DNA of 11,172 nt from an uncultured Eggerthellaceae bacterium (GTDB taxonomy: Bacteria; Actinomycetota; Coriobacteriia; Coriobacteriales; Eggerthellaceae). The notes beneath the pieces are model-generated. The model saw only the letters and a program-made list of their open reading frames with translations. It made no database searches and had not been told where the DNA came from. The position numbers were made by a program, and so were the translations under genes. Where the stretch lies: NCBI GenBank assembly GCA_910584145.1, contig CAJTXX010000059.1, positions 1-11,172 of the forward strand. Direction: 5' to 3'. This document shows positions 1 to 5,726 of this stretch, one piece after another (position 1 is the first letter of the stretch; every line of letters begins with the position of its first letter).

Positions 1-225
1 CTGATGATGGACCCGCCGCGGGCTGGGTCGACGCCTGCGTTCTTGGAGGCGGCGTGCCGTTTGGCGCCCGAGCGCATCGTCTACATCTCGTGCGACCCGA
101 CCACGCAGGCGCGCGATGCGCGGGTGCTGCTCGAAGGCGGCTACCGCATCGAGCACGTGCAGCCGGTGGACATGTTCCCCCATACCGACCATATCGAGAA
201 CGTCATCGCCTTCGTGCGCGCCTGA
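1..225 (+). CDS. 23S rRNA (uracil-5-)-methyltransferase, RlmD/TrmA family, C-terminal end
   Basis: This is the last 74 codons of an SAM-dependent RNA m5U methyltransferase; the gene begins before the window. The family methylates C5 of a uridine in 23S rRNA or tRNA in the cytoplasm. Visible family motifs are DPPR (bases 10-21), ISCDP with the Cys at 91-93, and MFPHTDHIE with the Glu at 196-198. In E. coli RlmD the equivalent Cys is the nucleophile of the SCNP motif and the Glu is the general base, and both are kept here. The only deviation seen is SCDP for the usual SCNP. The frame ends with TGA at 223-225. No convincing terminator follows before the tRNA promoter. The family is secure, but whether the substrate is U1939, U747 or tRNA cannot be told from this fragment. 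Confidence 0.9.
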   Translation: MMMDPPRAGSTPAFLEAACRLAPERIVYISCDPTTQARDARVLLEGGYRIEHVQPVDMFPHTDHIENVIAFVRA

Positions 226-261
226 CCGGCGCAGCGCAGCGCCGCATGCCGAAAAATGCTC

Positions 262-290
262 TTGCAGGGCTGGGGCCGGTGGGGTATCAT
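262..290 (+). promoter_or_regulatory. Promoter of tRNA-Leu
   Basis: TTGCAG (262-267) is a 4/6 match to the -35 consensus. It is separated by exactly 17 bp from TATCAT (285-290), a good -10. A start near 297 would leave about 25 nt of 5' leader before the tRNA, as expected for a precursor processed by RNase P. An overlapping CATAAT at 288-293 is an alternative -10 with a poorer 20-bp spacing. Confidence 0.6.
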
Positions 291-321
291 AATCAAGCTC
301 TGTTTCAGAGCGAGCGTTTGT

Positions 322-408
322 GCGGGTGTGGCGGAATTGGCAGACGCGTACGGTTCAGGTCCGTATGGGGGCAACCCCATGAAGGTTCAAGTCCTTTCAC
401 CCGCACCA
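322..408 (+). tRNA. tRNA-Leu (anticodon CAG)
   Basis: The acceptor stem pairs GCGGGTG (322-328) with CACCCGC (398-404), followed by discriminator A and an encoded CCA (406-408). The anticodon stem is TACGG/CCGTA around the loop TTCAGGT, so the anticodon is CAG at 356-358, which reads CUG. There is a long class II variable arm (TGGGG pairing with CCCCA around 366-379), as required for leucine tRNAs. The T-loop TTCAAGT sits on a five-pair stem with one G-U pair. The D-arm region GGCGGAATTGGCAGACGCG is typical of bacterial tRNA-Leu. All arms fold, so the gene looks functional. Confidence 0.96.
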
Positions 409-420
409 TCCAGAAGAGCG

Positions 421-447
421 AGAAGCCGCCCGTGGGCGGCTTCTTTT
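421..447 (+). terminator. Rho-independent terminator after tRNA-Leu
   Basis: A perfect 10-bp stem AGAAGCCGCC / GGCGGCTTCT (421-430 with 435-444) closes a CGTG tetraloop. The stem's last T opens a run of four T. It lies 12 nt past the tRNA CCA end. It also sits 27 bp beyond the stop codon of the minus-strand regulator gene and could stop transcription from both sides, although the A-run on its left is weak. Confidence 0.85.
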
Positions 448-474
448 CGTATGGGTGCCTCGCTCGGTCTGGCT

Positions 475-1116
475 CTAGCGCTCGTGATGGCGATGACAGC
501 GCCCGTGCCCGTGCCCGTGCCCATGCTCGTGGTGCTTGCCGCCTTCCTCGAACACGAACACGTACTTCGGCGCGCCGTGATGCTCGTGCCCGCGGCCATG
601 CCCATGATGGCACCCGCATCCCTTGCCGCTGCGGCCCTTGCCCTTGCAGCCATGCTTCTTGCCGTAGCGCTTCTGGATGCGCGCGTAATCGACGCCCATC
701 TCCTCGGCGGTCTTGCTGATCTTGTCGCACAGGTCGGCGAGCTTCTTCTTCTCGGCATCGCTCAAGCCCGACAGCACCGCGTCGGCGGCCCTATCCTCGG
801 CTTCGAGGCGCTTCTGCACCACCTGCGCGCCCATCTCGGTCAGCGTCATCTGGAAGCCCTCGGAGGGGTCGGCTATGGTCAGGTAGCCATTGTCAGCCGC
901 TTTCTCCGCCACGGTGCGCACGTCGCAGCCGCGCCAGCCGAGCACCTTCTTCGCCTCATCTTTGCCGAGGCAGTCGCCCTTCCCGAACCGGTGCACCACC
1001 TTCAGCAGCGCGCCCTGTCCGCGGTTGAAGCTGCGGGGCCCTTCCTGGCGCATGGTCAGCTTCATGTAGTTCGCTGCCTTCTTCAAGCTGGCGATGGTCT
1101 TGGTCGATTCCGTCAT
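475..1116 (-). CDS. MarR-like winged-helix regulator with Cys/His-rich C-terminal tail
   Basis: A 213-residue cytoplasmic protein. Residues about 30-118 look like a MarR-type winged helix-turn-helix: GALLKVVHRF, then GCDVRTVAEKAADNGYLTI, then a wing with GFQMTLTEMG. A helical stretch follows (119-150, LSDAEKKKLADLCDKI), typical of the MarR dimerisation helix. The last about 60 residues are unlike ordinary MarR proteins: Cys157, 167, 169 and 207 and about 16 His, including alternating HG dipeptides around 198-205 and a HEHH cluster at 177-180. This is a probable transition-metal-binding tail (inference). The start ATG (1116-1114) is preceded by a purine-rich GAAGAAGG about 5 nt upstream. It is transcribed divergently from the YkvI-type permease. 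It could be a metal-responsive repressor. The His-rich tail resembles nickel-handling proteins and a nickel-pincer operon lies 1.5 kb away, but no direct link is shown by the sequence. Confidence 0.8.
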   Translation of the reverse strand: MTESTKTIASLKKAANYMKLTMRQEGPRSFNRGQGALLKVVHRFGKGDCLGKDEAKKVLGWRGCDVRTVAEKAADNGYLTIADPSEGFQMTLTEMGAQVVQKRLEAEDRAADAVLSGLSDAEKKKLADLCDKISKTAEEMGVDYARIQKRYGKKHGCKGKGRSGKGCGCHHGHGRGHEHHGAPKYVFVFEEGGKHHEHGHGHGHGRCHRHHER

Positions 1117-1137
1117 GATGCCTTCTTCCTATCCGGT

Positions 1138-1160
1138 ATCGCCGGGCGCCGCCCGGCGAT
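1138..1160. promoter_or_regulatory. Perfect 10-bp dyad in front of the MarR-like gene
   Basis: ATCGCCGGGC (1138-1147), spacer GCC, then GCCCGGCGAT (1151-1160) is an uninterrupted inverted repeat. Its proximal edge is 21 bp upstream of the regulator's ATG, just outside its ribosome binding site. A TAGAAT-like -10 on the minus strand (1185-1180) has no clear -35. If it is used, the dyad would be in the 5' leader just after the transcription start. It may be an autoregulatory operator, as is common for MarR genes, or a leader hairpin. It is not followed by a T-run on either strand, so it is not a standard terminator. Confidence 0.5.
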
Positions 1161-1288
1161 AATGCCTGCAGACCGGCCTATTCTACGCACGTATCCGCAG
1201 CGCCTGCGCGCGGTGGGCGCATGGTAGCCGTATCGTTAGGACGCCGTAGCCGCACCGCATCGCAGAGGCTGCATCGGCGCCGCGCGTG

Positions 1289-1297
1289 TGGGATAAT
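1289..1297 (+). promoter_or_regulatory. Extended -10 promoter of the YkvI-type gene
   Basis: TG (1289-1290), one base, then GATAAT (1292-1297) forms an extended -10 element matching five of six consensus positions. No good -35 is visible at the proper distance, which fits an extended -10 promoter. Transcription would start near 1304, leaving a leader of about 27 nt that includes the AAGGAGA ribosome binding site at 1314-1320. Confidence 0.5.
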
Positions 1298-1330
1298 CGC
1301 CCTATCCGAGGCTAAGGAGAAGCATTCCGC

Positions 1331-2467
1331 ATGGGTTCTGATGGTCCGTTCAGCTTGAAGAAGGCGCTGGTGCTGGCGGGCGCCACCATAGCGCTGGTCA
1401 TAGGCACCGGCTTCGCCACCGGGCAGGAGCTGATACAGTACTTCACCTCCTACGGGCTCTATGGGCTCGGCGCGGTGGTGGTGTTCGCCGTGGTGTTCGT
1501 CTACTACAACCGCAGCTTCGCGAAGGTGGGTGCGCAGCGGCATTTCGAGCGCGGCAACGATATCTACCGGTACTACTGCGGCCGCTACCTGGGCGCGTTC
1601 TTCGATTATTACTCTACGGCGTTCTGCTATATGTCGTTCTTCGTCATGGTGGGGGGCGTGTCGTCTACGCTGAGCCAGGGATTCGGGCTGCCGGCGTGGG
1701 TGGGCGCGGTGCTGCTCACCGTGGTGGTGGTGGGCGTGGTGTGCCTGGGGCTGAACCGGCTAGTGGACGTCATCGGCGTGCTGGGGCCGGTGAACATCGT
1801 GTTCTTCATAGCGGTGGGGGCCATCGTGCTGGCGGTCGATTGGCCGCAGATACCCGGCGGGCTGGCGGCGATCGATGCCGGCACGCTCGAAGGGTCGCAG
1901 AGCGGCGAGGGTATCGTGCAGGCGGGCGGCCATTGGTTCTTGGCCGGGCTCACGTATGCTGGCTTCGTGCTGATGTTCTTCGCCAGCTTCATGACGCTGC
2001 TCGGCGGGAAGGATGGCGGCGTCAACCTGAACGCGGGCATCATGATAGCTGCGGTGGCCATCAGCGTGACCATAACGGTGATCATGCTGGCGCAGGCGGC
2101 GAACATCAACACCGGCGGCGAGAGCCTGTTCGTGTGGAATGCTCCCATACCGAATCTGATACTGGCGGAGAAGATATGGCCGGCCCTTCCGGTGGTGTAT
2201 GCGGTGGTGGTGTTCTTCAGCGGCTGCGGCACGTCCATACCGCTGCTGTACAACCCGGTGTCGCGGTTCGCCTCCGAGGGCACGGCGCGCTTCCGGCTGC
2301 TGGCTGCGGGGCTCGGCGCAGTGGGGCTGTTGATCGGGCTGTTCGTGCCGTACCGCACGCTGGTCAATGTGATCTATGGGCTGAATGGCTACATCGGCGC
2401 GGTGCTGCTGGTCGTCATGGTGGTGCGCAACGTGCGCGATGCTGTGGAGGCGCGGCGCGCGCGGTGA
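1331..2467 (+). CDS. YkvI-family integral membrane transporter-like protein
   Basis: A 378-residue polytopic inner-membrane protein of the YkvI (COG3949) group, which has a LeuT/APC-like fold; the substrate of the family is not established. About ten hydrophobic segments are visible at roughly 12-30, 44-60, 92-112, 122-140, 148-168, 202-224, 235-257, 284-305, 321-340 and 347-367. The first helix carries a broken, glycine-rich unit (GTGFATGQE, 25-33) typical of the unwound TM1 of LeuT-fold carriers. The polar motif FFSGCGTSIPLLYNPVSRF (295-313) is another recognisable family feature. The ATG at 1331 has a strong AAGGAGA ribosome binding site 10 nt upstream. The gene is divergent from the MarR-like regulator and may be its target. 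The 122-bp gap before larE and the separate larE promoter suggest it is not in the lar operon. No strong terminator is seen after it. Confidence 0.82.
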   Translation: MGSDGPFSLKKALVLAGATIALVIGTGFATGQELIQYFTSYGLYGLGAVVVFAVVFVYYNRSFAKVGAQRHFERGNDIYRYYCGRYLGAFFDYYSTAFCYMSFFVMVGGVSSTLSQGFGLPAWVGAVLLTVVVVGVVCLGLNRLVDVIGVLGPVNIVFFIAVGAIVLAVDWPQIPGGLAAIDAGTLEGSQSGEGIVQAGGHWFLAGLTYAGFVLMFFASFMTLLGGKDGGVNLNAGIMIAAVAISVTITVIMLAQAANINTGGESLFVWNAPIPNLILAEKIWPALPVVYAVVVFFSGCGTSIPLLYNPVSRFASEGTARFRLLAAGLGAVGLLIGLFVPYRTLVNVIYGLNGYIGAVLLVVMVVRNVRDAVEARRAR

Positions 2468-2577
2468 TGCGGTGTGGCGGCGGGCTGGCTGCTGGGGCGC
2501 GAGCGCGCGGATGCGGCTAGCTAGCGGCGTGCGCGGGTGCGGGAGCTGCCGGGTGCGCGGGGTAGCAGCCGAGCGTA

Positions 2578-2583
2578 TATAAT
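2578..2583 (+). promoter_or_regulatory. Consensus -10 box giving a probably leaderless larE operon mRNA
   Basis: A perfect TATAAT lies only 6 nt before the larE ATG at 2590, so transcription should begin at or within a base or so of the start codon. No Shine-Dalgarno sequence is present between an in-frame TAG (2563-2565) and the ATG, and no GTG or TTG start exists in that interval. The start is therefore fixed. A matching -35 at 17 bp is not evident. Confidence 0.55.
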
Positions 2584-2589
2584 CGGGTC

Positions 2590-3408
2590 ATGGATACTAG
2601 GCAGAAAGAGGCGTATGCGGCTTTGCTGGATGCCTTGGCTGGGCACGGGCGCGTGGCGGTGGCGTTCTCCGGCGGGGTGGATTCGGCGTTGCTCCTGCAT
2701 GCCGCGCGCGAGGCGCTGGGCAGCGAGGCGTTCGCCATAACGGCGGCCTCGGCGTTCTTCCCTGAGCGCGAATCGGAAGGGGCGCGTGCGTTCTGCGAGC
2801 GCGCGGGCATAGCGCACGTGGTGGTGCGCTTCGATTGCTTGGGCGCGGAAGGCGTGGCGGCGAACGCATCCGACCGCTGCTACCGATGCAAGCGTGCGCT
2901 GATGGGCCTGTTGCAAGGCGAGGCGCAGGCGCGCGGCGCGCAGTTGGTGGAAGGGTCGAACGCGAGCGATGCGCAGGTGCGGCGCCCGGGCGCGGCGGCG
3001 CTGGTGGAGCTGGGCATAGCGAGCCCGCTTTCTGATGCGGGCCTGACGAAGGCGGATGTGCGCGCGGTGGCGCGGGCGGTGGGGATCGCCGTGTGGGATA
3101 AGCCCTCGCTCGCGTGCCTGGCCACGCGCTTCCCCTATGGCGAGCGCATAACCGAGGAGCGCTTGCGGGCGGTGGATGCGGCTGAGCAGGTGCTGCTGGC
3201 CGAAGGGTTCACGCAGGTTCGCGTGCGCGCGCATGGCGAGATGGCCCGCATCGAGCTCCTTCCAGATGAGATGGGGTCGCTGCTCGAAGGCGGCCGCGGC
3301 GAGCGCATCTATCGCGCGTTGCGGCAGCTGGGGTTCAGCTACACCGCCGCCGACCTTCGGGGATACCGGACCGGCAGCGCAGACGAGGTGCTTGAGGAGC
3401 GCATATGA
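2590..3408 (+). CDS. larE: LarE: ATP-dependent sulfur transferase for nickel-pincer cofactor
   Basis: A 272-residue cytoplasmic PP-loop enzyme. LarE adenylates the carboxylates of pyridinium-3,5-biscarboxylic acid mononucleotide and replaces oxygen with sulfur to give the bis-thiocarboxylate. The PP-loop SGGVDS is at 27-32, and EGSNASD (121-127) follows as in the family. The family motif KPSLACLATRFPYGE places Cys176 at the position of the sulfur-donor Cys176 of Lactobacillus LarE. In addition RCYRC gives Cys97 and Cys100 (CxxC). Together these make the three-cysteine set that, from memory of work on Thermotoga LarE, marks the variant with a [4Fe-4S] cluster and catalytic rather than sacrificial sulfur transfer. 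Length is normal for the family. Its last 4 nt overlap the larB start (ATGA). The start is the only one possible downstream of an in-frame TAG. Confidence 0.93.
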   Translation: MDTRQKEAYAALLDALAGHGRVAVAFSGGVDSALLLHAAREALGSEAFAITAASAFFPERESEGARAFCERAGIAHVVVRFDCLGAEGVAANASDRCYRCKRALMGLLQGEAQARGAQLVEGSNASDAQVRRPGAAALVELGIASPLSDAGLTKADVRAVARAVGIAVWDKPSLACLATRFPYGERITEERLRAVDAAEQVLLAEGFTQVRVRAHGEMARIELLPDEMGSLLEGGRGERIYRALRQLGFSYTAADLRGYRTGSADEVLEERI

Positions 3409-4157
3409 ACGATGCGAAGCGCATATTGGAAGCGGTCGAGGCGGGCGAGCTCTCGGCTGACGAGGCGCTGCGGCGCTTGAAGATGAAGCCGTTCGAGGAC
3501 TTGGGGTTCGCCAAGGTGGACCTGCACCGCGCGGTGCAGCAAGGCGCCTCAGAGGTGGTGTATGGCGCGGGCAAGACGGCCGAGCAGATCGTCGGCATCG
3601 TGCAGGCCATGCAGCGCAACGGGCAGGAGCGCATCCTGATAACGCGGCTGGACGCGGAGAAGGCGGCCGCGGTGGGCGCCGCTGCGCCGCTGGTGTTCGA
3701 CGAGGCGTCCGGCATCGGGCGCATCGGCGGCATGCCCGAGCCCGACGGTATCGGGGTGGTGCTCGTGGCCACCGGGGGCACGAGCGATATCCCCGTGGCG
3801 GAGGAGGCGGCGCTGACCGCCGAGTTCCTGGGCAATCGCGTGCAGCGCGCCTACGACATGGGCGTGGCGGGCCTGCACCGCACGCTGGCGAACCTCGACG
3901 CCATCGCCGATGCGTCGGTGATCATCGCGGTGGCGGGCATGGAAGGCGCGCTCGCGAGCGTGGTGGGCGGCTTGGCTGACAGCCCCGTCATAGCGGTGCC
4001 CACCAGCGTGGGCTATGGCGCGGCGTTCGGCGGCGTGGCAGCGCTGCTCTCCATGCTGAACTCGTGCGCGAGCGGCGTTGCCGTCGTGAACATAGACAAC
4101 GGATTCGGTGCGGGCTACATGGCCAGCATGATAAACCACATGGAGGTACGGGCATGA
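3405..4157 (+). CDS. larB: LarB: pyridinium-3,5-biscarboxylic acid mononucleotide synthase
   Basis: A 250-residue cytoplasmic enzyme, full length for the family. LarB carboxylates nicotinic acid adenine dinucleotide at C5 and hydrolyses it, the first step of nickel-pincer nucleotide synthesis. The C-terminal half is PurE-like. Conserved blocks are EVVYGAGKT (50-58), TGGTSDIPVAEEAA (123-136), DMGVAGLHR (151-159), VAGMEGALASVVGGL (176-190), VPTSVGYGA (198-206) and MLNSCASGVAVVNIDNGFGA (217-236). Cys221 in NSC and Glu180 in MEG match residues known to be essential in the Lactobacillus enzyme (recalled). A GAGGAG ribosome binding site lies within the end of larE (3394-3399), 5 nt before the ATG. 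The gene overlaps larE and the larC-like gene by 4 nt on each side, so translation is likely coupled. Confidence 0.95.
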   Translation: MNDAKRILEAVEAGELSADEALRRLKMKPFEDLGFAKVDLHRAVQQGASEVVYGAGKTAEQIVGIVQAMQRNGQERILITRLDAEKAAAVGAAAPLVFDEASGIGRIGGMPEPDGIGVVLVATGGTSDIPVAEEAALTAEFLGNRVQRAYDMGVAGLHRTLANLDAIADASVIIAVAGMEGALASVVGGLADSPVIAVPTSVGYGAAFGGVAALLSMLNSCASGVAVVNIDNGFGAGYMASMINHMEVRA

Positions 4158-4759
4158 CGACGCTGTATCTGGATTGCACGCACGGTGCGCGCAAAGATTC
4201 GTTCGCGCAGGGCGTGAGCGCGCTGCTGCCACGCGAGGAGGCTCGGCGCATCGAGCGCGCGGCGGGCATCTCCGAGCATGCGGACGAGCATACGGCGGCG
4301 CATCATCACCACAGCGTCGCTGAGGTGCATCAGATGATACAGGCGAAACCGTTGCCCGCCGCAGCGCGGGAGGCGGCGCTGGGCGTCTACGGCGTCTTAG
4401 CGCAGGCGGAAGCGCGGGCGCATGGGGTAACGCTGGAAGAAGTGCACTTCCACGCGGGAGGCTCGGCCGCGGCGGTGAGCTGGGGGTGCTATGCCTGCGC
4501 CGCTGTGGCGGCGCTGGCTCCCGACGAGGTGGTGGCGAGCCCGGTGCGCACCGGCTTCGGGTTCGTCGATTGCGCGCATGGCCGCTTGCCCATCCCAGCA
4601 CCCGCGACAGCGAACGTGCTGGAGGACATCCCCACCTTCGCAGGCGATGCGGAAGGCGAGCTGACCACTCCGACAGGAGCCGCCCTTGTGAGCTGGTTCG
4701 CCAGCCGCTTCGCCGACGAGGCGCCCGCAGGCTGCGAGCTTATCGCGCAGGTGGGCTGA
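4154..4759 (+). CDS. LarC-like (LarC1/DUF111) protein, short and divergent
   Basis: A 201-residue protein related to the N-terminal LarC1 part of LarC, the CTP-dependent enzyme that inserts nickel into the pincer nucleotide. Retained signatures are MTTLYLD (1-7), a His cluster AHHHHSVAEVHQMI (49-62), EEVHFH (95-100), ASPVRTGFGFVDCAHG (128-143) followed by RLPIPAPAT, and ELTTPTGAAL (169-178). Differences from canonical LarC are marked. The GISGDM loop reads GARKDSF. The segment before the His cluster is shorter. The HEVGAVDSIVD block after VHF is replaced by HAGGSAAAVSW, losing its acidic residues. The protein also stops where the C-terminal LarC2 domain should begin. No LarC2 sequence is found downstream, because the aldolase starts at the stop codon. 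It has a GGAGG ribosome binding site (4142-4146) and a 4-nt overlap with larB. It may be a nickel-binding accessory or chaperone rather than the full insertase. Confidence 0.82.
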   Translation: MTTLYLDCTHGARKDSFAQGVSALLPREEARRIERAAGISEHADEHTAAHHHHSVAEVHQMIQAKPLPAAAREAALGVYGVLAQAEARAHGVTLEEVHFHAGGSAAAVSWGCYACAAVAALAPDEVVASPVRTGFGFVDCAHGRLPIPAPATANVLEDIPTFAGDAEGELTTPTGAALVSWFASRFADEAPAGCELIAQVG

Positions 4760-5580
4760 TGGCGCCGGTGGAGCAGGCTTCGTTCGTGCGCGCTTTCGTG
4801 CGCATGGCGGCCGATTCATGGGAGCAGGGTTGGCACGAGCGCAATGGCGGCAACCTGTCGTATCGCATCCCGCACGCTGAGCTGGAGCCGCTGCGGGGCC
4901 AGCTCTGCCCGGGTCCGTGGCAGCCGGCGGGCATAGCGGTGCCGGGCTTGGCGGGCGAATCCTTCCTGATAACCGCAGCGGGCAGCTATTTCCGCAACAT
5001 CGCGGATGACGTGGCTGGCTGTGCGGGCATCATCGAGCTGGACGAGGCGGGTAGCCGCTGGCGCGCCTGCTGGGGGTTCGCAGGAGGGGGAAGGCCCACC
5101 AGCGAGCTGCCCACACACCTGATGAACCACGGGGTGAAGAAGCTCGCCACGGGCGGTGCGATCCGCGTCATCCACCATGCGCACCCGGCGAACATCGTGG
5201 CGCTGACATTCGTGCTGCCGCTCGATGGCGCGACCTTCACCCGCGAGCTGTGGGGGACGATCAGCGAATGCGCGATGGTGTTCCCCGAGGGCGTGGGCGT
5301 GCTCGGTTGGGACGTGCCCGGCAGCGCGCAGTTGGCTGCCGCATCGGCCGAGCTGATGGAGTGCGTGGACGCGGTGGTGTGGGCGCACCACGGCCTGTTC
5401 TGCGCCGGCGCCACCTTCGATGCGGCATTCGGCTTGATGCACACCATCGAGAAAGCCGCCAGCATACTGGTGAAGGTGCGCAGCATGGCTCCCGAGCCGC
5501 GCCAAGCGATCACCGACGAGAACCTGCGAGCGCTCGCCCGAGCCTACGACCTGAGCCTCGCCCTGCCGCTCGGGCAGTGA
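4759..5580 (+). CDS. rhaD: Rhamnulose-1-phosphate aldolase-like class II aldolase
   Basis: A 273-residue Zn-dependent class II aldolase, one residue shorter than E. coli RhaD (274) and collinear with it. RhaD cleaves L-rhamnulose 1-phosphate to dihydroxyacetone phosphate and L-lactaldehyde in the cytoplasm. The predicted zinc ligands His140, His142 and His211 and catalytic Glu116 and Glu170 each lie one position before their E. coli counterparts. Family blocks are NGGNLSYR (29-36), GSYFRN (75-80), RPTSELPTHLMNH (112-124), ALTFVLPLDGATFTRELW (148-165), VFPEGVGVLGWDVPG (174-188) and VVWAHHGLFCAGATFDAAFG (206-225). The ATG shares one base with the larC-like stop (TGATG), indicating coupling; its own ribosome binding site is weak. 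No other rhamnose genes (rhaA, rhaB, rhaM) are in the window. A related sugar-phosphate substrate cannot be excluded. Confidence 0.88.
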   Translation: MAPVEQASFVRAFVRMAADSWEQGWHERNGGNLSYRIPHAELEPLRGQLCPGPWQPAGIAVPGLAGESFLITAAGSYFRNIADDVAGCAGIIELDEAGSRWRACWGFAGGGRPTSELPTHLMNHGVKKLATGGAIRVIHHAHPANIVALTFVLPLDGATFTRELWGTISECAMVFPEGVGVLGWDVPGSAQLAAASAELMECVDAVVWAHHGLFCAGATFDAAFGLMHTIEKAASILVKVRSMAPEPRQAITDENLRALARAYDLSLALPLGQ

Positions 5581-5650
5581 AGCAAGCTAGCAGCATTAGG
5601 TGAGCCGGTGGCGCTGTGCGGGTCGATGACGATAGGTGAGCCTGCGGTGC

Positions 5651-5722
5651 TGAGCAGGCCGGCGCTGATGAGCAGGCCGGCGCTGATGAGCAAGTCGGCA
5701 CCGATGGGCAAACTGGCGGCGT
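5651..5722. repeat. 18-bp tandem repeat (minisatellite), four units
   Basis: Two identical units TGAGCAGGCCGGCGCTGA (5651-5668, 5669-5686) are followed by two decayed ones (5687-5704, 5705-5722). A weaker match begins at 5601. The 18-bp period keeps a reading frame on the minus strand giving six-residue LLISAG-like repeats. That frame overlaps the aldolase 3' end and the inverted-repeat element and has no supported start, so it is treated as non-coding. Confidence 0.75.
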
Positions 5723-5726
5723 TGAA

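Noticed and set aside
228..243. GGCGC/GCGCC hairpin after the methyltransferase gene as a terminator
   Set aside because: The stem is only 5 bp, there is no T-run, and it lies just before the tRNA promoter.
256..1227. Long plus-strand frame across the tRNA and MarR-like region
   Set aside because: It is opposite the regulator gene and includes the tRNA and its terminator; an artefact of high GC.
2516..2525. 10-bp palindrome GCTAGCTAGC between the permease and larE
   Set aside because: Short, not extended by flanking bases, and with no second copy in the window; not enough to call an operator.
4486..4758. Upstream extension of the aldolase frame to an earlier ATG
   Set aside because: The extension overlaps the larC-like gene for 270 bp and has no aldolase similarity. 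RhaD collinearity and length fix the start at 4759.
4740..4800. Programmed frameshift joining larC1 to larC2, as in Lactobacillus
   Set aside because: No LarC2-like sequence is present in any frame after 4759, because the aldolase begins there.
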